Positions 54,141-60,280 of a stretch of 60,280 bases of DNA are shown here, one piece after another. Numbering within the stretch: the stretch's first letter is position 1; every line of letters begins with the position of its first letter. The stretch is taken from contig JAFGQN010000181.1 of the NCBI GenBank assembly GCA_016935665.1, positions 1 to 60,280 on the forward strand. The letters are read 5' to 3'. A program made the position numbers and the translations under genes. The notes beneath the pieces were generated by a model. The model was not told where the DNA came from, ran no database searches, and worked only from the letters and a program-made list of their open reading frames with translations. Source of the DNA: Deltaproteobacteria bacterium. Its GTDB lineage: Bacteria; Myxococcota_A; Polyangia; JAAYKL01.

Positions 54141-55145
54141 TCATTTGGTGCGCGCTAAAAAATGCGTCAGGAAAAAGGAAACAGCCGGTTCCAATAACGC
54201 TTTATGCGCGGCCTCCCCTTCGCCGGTATCCACCACAAAACTTTTTATCACCCCGTCACGGGTGGCGCTGCAGCGATAGGGCAATGTTCTTAATTTCTGA
54301 CCCGGATGCACTTTGGGACAGGACACGGGTTCAATGCCCAAAGGGGCATACGCTCTGCCAAAATCAAAATTCGCCTGATATTCGGGTCGTTGGCGCGGTC
54401 GAAACCCCGCAGTCTCCACGGAGTGGATATTAAACGTCTCCACTCCTGCCTGCTGCAGCTGTTTTACTTCCTGTTGCCAATCTTTGCCAAGGCATGTGTC
54501 GAAAAAACCCACGCCTTTAGGGGAAATCAAATGAATTTGATTCAGGCCGTTTCCGCCACATCCCGCTGCACCGGAATGACCAAATGCATACCATTCCCGG
54601 GCAGTAACCCCTTCTTCTGCCAACAATTCGATAACCTTTTTTTGAAACAGGCGAGGATTGAATTTGGGCCAGTTGGTGCCCAGAAATCGAAAAACAGGCA
54701 TCACCAGAATAACCGATTCAATTTTGCCGCTATCCATCATGTGCATCACCTGCTGCTGCACCGGTTCCATAAACATGTAGTGGCGCGGATCTTTTCCCCG
54801 TTTCGGCTGACCGTGAAAAGCGATGACCACCGGATAGGATTGACCCCGTTTCATGCCTTTGGGAAACACCACTCGGTGCTGGTCCAACGGGTCGGTTAAC
54901 GAGTAGGCGCCATGAAACCCCTTTGTGGGGCTCCATTCAAATCGCACCACTCTGTGTTTGTCCTCTACACTATTGCCAACAGAACTGTCTTTTTTTGGGA
55001 TCGATGCCGTCGCCACTACCTCACTGGTCTGGACGACCTGGGCCCCCACGCCTGGTGCAATTAATCCAATACTCATCCCAGTCAGGCCCAGCATCACCAC
55101 CAGCGCCCAACGCCATCTATCGTGCATGAGAACCCGTTTTACCAT
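54141..55145 (-). CDS. Exported alpha/beta hydrolase-like protein
   Basis: The ATG overlaps the stop of the upstream exonuclease gene (ATGGTAA). A signal peptide (about residues 10-36, cleavage near GVGAQ) leads to a hydrolase fold: VVIAFHGQPKRGKD (oxyanion region), YAFGHSGAAGCG (nucleophile elbow with Ser), and a C-terminal His candidate in EGEAAHKALL. Likely a periplasmic esterase or peptidase-like enzyme; the substrate is unknown. The Cys near the elbow is unusual. The position after the repair genes appears to be operon sharing only. Confidence 0.75.
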   Translation of the reverse strand: MVKRVLMHDRWRWALVVMLGLTGMSIGLIAPGVGAQVVQTSEVVATASIPKKDSSVGNSVEDKHRVVRFEWSPTKGFHGAYSLTDPLDQHRVVFPKGMKRGQSYPVVIAFHGQPKRGKDPRHYMFMEPVQQQVMHMMDSGKIESVILVMPVFRFLGTNWPKFNPRLFQKKVIELLAEEGVTAREWYAFGHSGAAGCGGNGLNQIHLISPKGVGFFDTCLGKDWQQEVKQLQQAGVETFNIHSVETAGFRPRQRPEYQANFDFGRAYAPLGIEPVSCPKVHPGQKLRTLPYRCSATRDGVIKSFVVDTGEGEAAHKALLEPAVSFFLTHFLARTK

Positions 55146-56728
55146 TTGCGCAAACCTTTTTTGACTTTCTTTTTTTCAATCCGCAACACACGCCGCTCTC
55201 CGGCCGCTTCACCTTCCAGCGCCGCTGCTTCCTTCGCATGATGCAATGCCAAATCAAAATCCTTTAGTCGATGCTCATAGAGCTTGGCCAGCTGCAAATG
55301 GGCATCCACATCGGCTTCATCTATTTCAAGCACTCTATGATAGAGTGTCACGGCTTGCCCATACGCCTTGCGCCGAAGTGCCTCCCTGGCCTGCATGTGG
55401 AGTGCAATGCGCCTGTCGTCTCCGTCGGCCATGTCATCTGCCGCCGCCAGATGCAGGTCACCAATTTCAGTTTCTCCTGCCAAAAACGCCTCTTTGGCCA
55501 GGCCCAGATGATCCGCGGCATGAGCCACCGCCGCCGGGTCGCTGTAAATTTCATCCAACCGACCGGCCAACGCTGCCAACGCCACAATATCCAACAGGTT
55601 ATGTTCCAAAATGGCCGCAATCTGCGCTTCCCCATGCCCAAACAGGTAATCCCGATACGCTTCAGGGATAAGCGCTCCTTGAATATCGCCTTGCCTGTGA
55701 AAACCCAGAATCACTCGCTCCAGATTTTGCAGGGATCTATCTGAAAGTCGCCGCTTGAAAATGCGCCGACACACGTGCAGCAGGTCCAGGTGCGGCAAAT
55801 TGTATCCCGGGTTTTTCATCCGATTCAGGATGTAACGCGTGTTAATCAGCGGCATATCGAAAGACTTGCCATTGAAAGAAACCAGATATTGTGCATTCGC
55901 CAACCGATGGGAAAGTGCTTCCAACTGTGCGGGCTCCTCGACGGGCTCCCGGCAAAAGTATTGCTCCACCATAAACACCCCATCCTCAAAGAAACCGCAT
56001 CCCACCAAAAACGCCAGAGTACCCGCACCACTGCTCAATCCCGTCGTTTCCGTGTCGATAAACAACGCGCCCTCTGGCGCCAGTTGAGCCAGCCGGTCGT
56101 CTTTGGCAAACGCCGCCATGGATAGCCCCACAGCGAGATAGCGATCCACCGCGCCATTGCCATGAAACCAACCTGGATACCGTTTGCGGTTACGCCATAC
56201 TTCGCCCATGGGTGTATCCATCACTTCACCGGGAATCAGCGCATCCTTGTGCAACGTCAGTTCTAAAGGTCCCTCTAACCCATGAGTCGAAATATCCTGA
56301 TGCGGGGATTCCACAACCTCTTTTGCCCTATCGCTCTTTGGCGAAGCTGGCTCTATGGGTGAGTGTTGATCAATCATTGTGCCCATGGGCGTAATGGAAG
56401 GCGCGCCCATGGGTGCAGACGGTCTGTTTTTCGTTCCAAACGCTTTCACTTTTTTGCGCTGAATCTTTTCCATCCGTCGTTGCAACTGCGCAATAATTTC
56501 CGACTTGCTTCCACCAGCGGTTTCAGCCAATGTCCCGCTATCCCGAGGCTGCGGATCAACTCCGGCCATCTCATCAGTCGTCCCAATCAAATCGGGCGTA
56601 CCAGATGCCACGTCCAGTTGATACGCTTCCATCTCCTTATGAGAATTCTCATACACACCTGCGTCCTGCGCTTTGTCTGTTTCAGTCCGCTTGCGTCTCC
56701 TGGCCAGTTTTCCCTGCAGCCTGCTCAA
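55139..56728 (-). CDS. mrfB: MrfB/YprB-like exonuclease with TPR tail
   Basis: The start is a TTG (TTGA overlap with the helicase stop) with GAGGTG 6 bases upstream. The 529 residues contain a charged, low-complexity N-terminus (about 1-170), the RNase H-like YprB domain (about 195-420: FIDTETTGLSSGAGTLAFLV, VSFNGKSFDMPLI, LDLLHVCRRIFKRRL, EHNLLDIVAL), and C-terminal TPR-like helices (about 425-515). The DEDD-type acidic residues appear intact. In Bacillus subtilis MrfB works with the helicase MrfA in repair of mitomycin-type damage. The pair is co-directional and overlapping here, so the same role is inferred. Confidence 0.85.
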   Translation of the reverse strand: MSRLQGKLARRRKRTETDKAQDAGVYENSHKEMEAYQLDVASGTPDLIGTTDEMAGVDPQPRDSGTLAETAGGSKSEIIAQLQRRMEKIQRKKVKAFGTKNRPSAPMGAPSITPMGTMIDQHSPIEPASPKSDRAKEVVESPHQDISTHGLEGPLELTLHKDALIPGEVMDTPMGEVWRNRKRYPGWFHGNGAVDRYLAVGLSMAAFAKDDRLAQLAPEGALFIDTETTGLSSGAGTLAFLVGCGFFEDGVFMVEQYFCREPVEEPAQLEALSHRLANAQYLVSFNGKSFDMPLINTRYILNRMKNPGYNLPHLDLLHVCRRIFKRRLSDRSLQNLERVILGFHRQGDIQGALIPEAYRDYLFGHGEAQIAAILEHNLLDIVALAALAGRLDEIYSDPAAVAHAADHLGLAKEAFLAGETEIGDLHLAAADDMADGDDRRIALHMQAREALRRKAYGQAVTLYHRVLEIDEADVDAHLQLAKLYEHRLKDFDLALHHAKEAAALEGEAAGERRVLRIEKKKVKKGLRKW

Positions 56729-59055
56729 TTACACACCTCATTGCCTAATCTGGCGCTCCCCATCAGCAACGCCAAAATGGTACGCGCCGCATCCTTGACG
56801 CCGGTTTGATCTTTTGATACCGGCGGCCCTATGCACACAGGACACCCTTCATCACACGGGCAACCATTTACAAGCGCCATGGCATCGTTCAACAGCAGCT
56901 CCATCTCATCAAATGCCCGCTCCGACAATCCCACGCCACCCTCATGAGTGTCGTAAATGTACACGACTGGCTGCCAATGCGTCTGCTGCCCACCTTCGGG
57001 GACAGCGGTCTGCACACTCAGTGCAATATCTCTGGGATCGCACATCAACCGTAACGAAGCCACCTGCAGCAACGCATCGGCAATGCCATCCAACGCCAAC
57101 GCCGCCGTTGCCGGATTAAACGATTGGGTGATGGACGGATGAAACCGCAACCACAACGCTTCGGTTTCCATCGTTAATGGTGGCAGCGAAAGATCGCCGT
57201 AACCCAGGTTTTCGTGGGTTTTGAATCGAATTTTTTTAAATCCAACCACATTTTCCAACACCTCCACATCCCCGCAAAATAAAGTGGACGATGCAATATC
57301 CCGATGCCGGCGCTCCTGCAAAAGATTAATTCGTGTCTGGTCTACCGCAGTGGTGTAGTATACGGGCGCAACCGGCTGAACAAAGGCTTTGGCGTTTGCG
57401 GGATCAAAACGTGTCACTTCAAATGTACTGCCTTCATGCTGATAGATAGCTCCCTCGTGAAGCTCAAAACGCGCGCTGTGAGCGGCGACATCGGCCAACG
57501 GCTCATTATCGGTCATATTGTACACCACCACATTTTGCGCCATGGTCACTCGAATATTTACATCCGCCGCCGGGTACCCATTGGCCACATAGTGAAAACG
57601 CTCCCCGCTTTTTTTCAAGATTCCCTCGTCTGCCAGCACCGACAGGGCCGCCTGGGAATCGGTCACCAGAACCGTACCAAAACATTCCACATCGCCAAAC
57701 GGCAATTCGAATGCAGCGCAGCGCAGATGAGACAGCAATATCTCCACGTTGTCGGGTTGCACCAGCGCCTGCTCCGGACTGGCCTCCAGCAGATAGGCGG
57801 GATGATGCGCCAAAAACTGATCCATGGGGGTACTGCGGGCAATCAACACCGAAAGGGACGGATGCTGTCGACGTCCCGCCCGACCCGCGCGCTGATGCGT
57901 GGCGGCAATGGTTCCCGGATATCCCGCCAGTAATACGGCATCGAGCTCCCCCACATCAATTCCCAGTTCCAGGGCATTGGTGGCCACCACCGCCTTTAAT
58001 CTGCCATCCCGCAAGTCAGATTCGATTTCACGCCGCAAATTGGGCAGGTAACCGCCGCGGTAGCCGCGAATCACTTCCTGCACATCCCCCTCCACTCTCA
58101 CGCGGTCCCGCAGATAGTGCAGCACTATCTCCACACCGCGGCGGGTTTGACAAAAGACAAGCGTGGTAATATCGCGTTGAACCAAATCCGCCGCCAGTTT
58201 GGCAGCGGTACGAAACGCCGATGCCCGGGTTCCCATAACCGGGTCCACCACCTCCGGGTTGTACATTAAAAACGTCTTCTTTCCGGTGGGCGCACCACTT
58301 TGCGAAATGGTTCGCACCGGATGTCCCAGAATTTTTTTTGCCAGCTCCCCTGGGTTGCCAATGGTGGCGGAGCATCCCACGTACTTTGGGCGTGCGCCGT
58401 AGAATCTGCAAATACGATCCAGTCTGCGAAACACGTTGGCCACATGAGATCCAAAAACACCGCGATACTGATGAAGCTCGTCCACCACCACGTAACGCAG
58501 ACGCGAAAAAAACTGCGCCCAGCCGGCATGATGGGGCAGGATACCTGCATGCAACATGTCTGGATTGGAAATGATGACATTGGCCGATTTCTTTGCGGCA
58601 CGTCGAACATCTGCTGGTGTATCCCCATCGTAGACTGCGGCTTTGGCATCCAGACCGCACAATGCCAGCAGCTTGCGCACTGAACTTTCCTGGTCTCTGG
58701 CCAACGCTTTGGTGGGAAATAGATACAACGCCCTGGCCGAATCATCACTGAGAAGCGCATGGGCGACCGGTACATTGTAACACAACGTTTTCCCCGACGC
58801 TGTGGGGGTGGCAATCACCAGATTCTCACCATCGTACAGTGTATTCCAGGCGTTCACCTGATGAGCATAGGGCTGTTGCACTCCCATAGCGCTCAATGCC
58901 GCACAAACACCCCGGTGAAGCCAGTCGGGATAAGATTTGTTCTGTGCACCGGTGGCGGCGGTCACCGATTTTACGGTGAATTCACCACGAAGCATCCGCT
59001 CCCAGTTGGCGATCGCAGAATCAATTTTATAATTTGAATTCTTCACAGCAGACAC
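56725..59055 (-). CDS. mrfA: MrfA/YprA-like DEAD/DEAH helicase with DUF1998
   Basis: The 776-residue helicase has VIATPTASGKTLCYN (Walker A, about 80-95), VVVDELHQYRGVFGSH (DELH box near 188), YVGCSATIGNPGELA, ALELGIDVGELDAVLLAGYP and QRAGRAGRR, and a C-terminal DUF1998 metal-binding site (CPCDEGCPVCIGP near 730-742). This is the MrfA architecture. It unwinds DNA 3'-5' for the partner nuclease. The start is a GTG without a clear ribosome binding site. The stop overlaps the start of mrfB. Confidence 0.92.
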   Translation of the reverse strand: MSAVKNSNYKIDSAIANWERMLRGEFTVKSVTAATGAQNKSYPDWLHRGVCAALSAMGVQQPYAHQVNAWNTLYDGENLVIATPTASGKTLCYNVPVAHALLSDDSARALYLFPTKALARDQESSVRKLLALCGLDAKAAVYDGDTPADVRRAAKKSANVIISNPDMLHAGILPHHAGWAQFFSRLRYVVVDELHQYRGVFGSHVANVFRRLDRICRFYGARPKYVGCSATIGNPGELAKKILGHPVRTISQSGAPTGKKTFLMYNPEVVDPVMGTRASAFRTAAKLAADLVQRDITTLVFCQTRRGVEIVLHYLRDRVRVEGDVQEVIRGYRGGYLPNLRREIESDLRDGRLKAVVATNALELGIDVGELDAVLLAGYPGTIAATHQRAGRAGRRQHPSLSVLIARSTPMDQFLAHHPAYLLEASPEQALVQPDNVEILLSHLRCAAFELPFGDVECFGTVLVTDSQAALSVLADEGILKKSGERFHYVANGYPAADVNIRVTMAQNVVVYNMTDNEPLADVAAHSARFELHEGAIYQHEGSTFEVTRFDPANAKAFVQPVAPVYYTTAVDQTRINLLQERRHRDIASSTLFCGDVEVLENVVGFKKIRFKTHENLGYGDLSLPPLTMETEALWLRFHPSITQSFNPATAALALDGIADALLQVASLRLMCDPRDIALSVQTAVPEGGQQTHWQPVVYIYDTHEGGVGLSERAFDEMELLLNDAMALVNGCPCDEGCPVCIGPPVSKDQTGVKDAARTILALLMGSARLGNEVCN

Positions 59056-59103
59056 AGTGTTGCGTTCAACAACAAAAGAGACAAATGGTGTTTCGGTTAA
59101 ATG

Positions 59104-59841
59104 TTACACACCAATAAACAGACGATTGCCAAAATTCCGTTCCAGCCCCAATTTGAAAATCTTGGATGCAGCGGTTTCAATATCGTATTCCACCCGTTTG
59201 AAATAGAATGTCGAAGTGGCATGGTCGTATATCGTATAACTGGCCCGGTTATCGTAGTCTCTGGGCTGGCCAACCGACCCCACCGATATAATATATTTTT
59301 TATCCGGTGCGAGCGAAAATGTTTTGTTGGCGATTTCATTGACAGCGGTTTTGCTTAACTCAAATACGCGGCATAAATGAGAATGCCCAATAAAAGTCAC
59401 ATGGCTGAGGGATTCATAATACGGCAAAAGCGCATATGCCTGCTCCGGTAAAAAGATATAATCAAACTCTTCCTGATCGACGGGAGACCCGTGACAAAGC
59501 GTGAAATCATATTCTTCAAAGAGTCGGGAATATGGCAGCGCCTTGAGCCACTGCATATTATCGGGGGTTAATGCATTTTTGTGCGCATCGAGCACTTTGC
59601 GCGCCGCATCGTAATAATATGAGTAATCCATCAAACCTGCCACTGCCGCATCGTGGTTTCCCACCACCACGGATTCAGTCAGATTCCGAACCACATTCAC
59701 ACATTCATTGGGATTGGCGCCATATCCAACAACATCTCCAGCGCAAAGAAAATGATCTATTTCCTCGCTTTCATAAGCTGCCAATACCGCACTGAGCGCT
59801 TCAAGGTTCGCGTGGACGTCGCTAAATATTCCAAACTTCAT
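59104..59841 (-). CDS. Calcineurin-like metallophosphoesterase
   Basis: The 245 residues carry the metal-binding motifs DVHAN (Asp8, His10), CAGDVVGYGANP, VVGNHDAAV, CHGSPV and FIGHSHLCR, and the closing SVGSVGQPRDYD. This is the YfcE/MJ0936-like family of small phosphodiesterases or phosphatases. AAAGGG precedes ATG. The substrate is unknown; the gene is followed on the same strand, after about 50 bases, by the helicase gene, so it may share its transcript. Confidence 0.9.
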   Translation of the reverse strand: MKFGIFSDVHANLEALSAVLAAYESEEIDHFLCAGDVVGYGANPNECVNVVRNLTESVVVGNHDAAVAGLMDYSYYYDAARKVLDAHKNALTPDNMQWLKALPYSRLFEEYDFTLCHGSPVDQEEFDYIFLPEQAYALLPYYESLSHVTFIGHSHLCRVFELSKTAVNEIANKTFSLAPDKKYIISVGSVGQPRDYDNRASYTIYDHATSTFYFKRVEYDIETAASKIFKLGLERNFGNRLFIGV

Positions 59842-60280
59842 TTAACCCTTTCCATCTTCAGCAGTCACACCCAACTACCACATACCACATTGTGACCGTG
59901 AAACTGGCTCAGTCTACCTTAATTATTGCAAACTGTTAACATTTAAGAACATGGAACAACGCTGTCGCTAAAAATCACGTGATTTTGTCGTATTAAAGCA
60001 TTTCCACATTTCCGGACACTTATCTCGCCAAATAGCGTTAAAAACATAATCTGGAGCTATTCGGAATGCATATCATCAGATGCCGGATTTGTAAGCCGTT
60101 TTTATCTCGTCGACTGATTTTTTTTCAACCTCTGGTCACACAACTCAAAACCGAGGAAGCGATGGAATCGCTAATGCTGTAACTGGCAGGTTTATTCAGG
60201 GCAATCGCAAAGTCGAAATTGATAGAAAAAAATTGTAGGGCGGTAGTTTATCTGCCGCCGCAACCAGTTTTCGGCCGGGG
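59842..60280. other. Right-edge intergenic region
   Basis: These 439 bases hold the presumed promoter of the metallophosphoesterase and no convincing gene. A 38-codon frame from 60066 lacks a ribosome binding site. Confidence 0.45.
60239..60259. repeat. GC-rich hairpin at right edge
   Basis: GGCGGTAG (60239-60246) and CTGCCGCC (60252-60259) form an 8-bp stem with one G.T pair around TTTAT. It could be a dispersed palindromic element or a terminator stem for a gene beyond the window. Confidence 0.4.

Noticed and set aside
60066-60182. A 38-codon frame near the right edge
   Set aside because: No ribosome binding site, no domain and too short to judge.
1-60280. Search for tRNA, rRNA, CRISPR arrays and riboswitches
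   Set aside because: No cloverleaf with conserved T-loop, no regularly spaced repeats and no known riboswitch core was seen by eye; a covariance-model scan would be decisive.

Overview
The window looks like chromosomal DNA of a Gram-negative bacterium of moderate GC content, most likely an uncultivated, anaerobic or fermentative member of the Myxococcota or a related deltaproteobacterial lineage. This is inference. It rests on (i) a gene block whose order and domain content match the Myxococcus xanthus nfs/glt (spore-coat / gliding) locus, (ii) many lipoproteins, some with Asp/Thr-rich linkers, (iii) FHA domains on envelope and Tad-type proteins, (iv) a three-gene NAD(H)/flavin/Fe-S complex resembling the electron-bifurcating StnABC transhydrogenase, and (v) a phosphofructokinase with the active-site residues of PPi-dependent enzymes. 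No rRNA, tRNA, CRISPR array, intact insertion sequence or prophage was seen.

Layout. 0-3.6 kb: a 59-residue ORF, a lipoprotein that is almost only an AgmX/PglI (TonB-like) C-terminal domain, and a GH9-CBM3-like lipoprotein lacking the usual catalytic Glu. 3.7-7.9 kb: the NuoE-like / NuoF-like / ferredoxin-GltD-ferredoxin operon. 8-14 kb: a biotin-free carboxyltransferase, an ABHD14-like lipoprotein hydrolase, a protein of about 28 beta-strand repeats, and hisS. 14-29.7 kb: the nfs/glt-like block on the minus strand. Two outer-membrane barrels (A, B) come first, then about 4 kb of unrelated or decayed DNA (Cys-rich lipoprotein, yraN, frameshifted transposase), then TPR proteins C, D and E, a small exported protein F, and the FHA/TonB-like protein G. 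29.9-34.7 kb: ftsY, a HEAT-repeat exported protein, a HAMP-only membrane protein, an exported Cys-pair protein and a tRNA methyltransferase. 34.8-38.9 kb: two beta-propeller lipoproteins. 39-43.5 kb: comEC, a basic-tailed protein and a DUF4114-like lipoprotein. 43.7-48.2 kb: FHA-CpaF, TadB, TadC, tmk and a PDZ lipoprotein. 48.4-54.1 kb: PPi-PFK, a FISUMP lipoprotein, then an ECF sigma / FecR-TPR / outer-membrane protein unit preceded by a strong inverted repeat. 54.1-59.8 kb: an exported hydrolase, an MrfB/MrfA-like exonuclease-helicase pair and a metallophosphoesterase.

How it fits together. The A-G block would form an envelope-spanning assembly: G in the inner membrane with cytoplasmic FHA and periplasmic TonB-like ends, TPR proteins C/D/E in the periplasm, and barrels A/B in the outer membrane. 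In M. xanthus such machines move cargo or glycans using the AglRQS motor, whose genes are not in this window. The metabolic genes suggest a fermentative, energy-conserving lifestyle. The strongest candidates for something undescribed are the split A-G machine with its shared acidic motif, the catalytically altered GH9 lipoprotein, the beta-repeat protein and the ECF-FecR-barrel unit.
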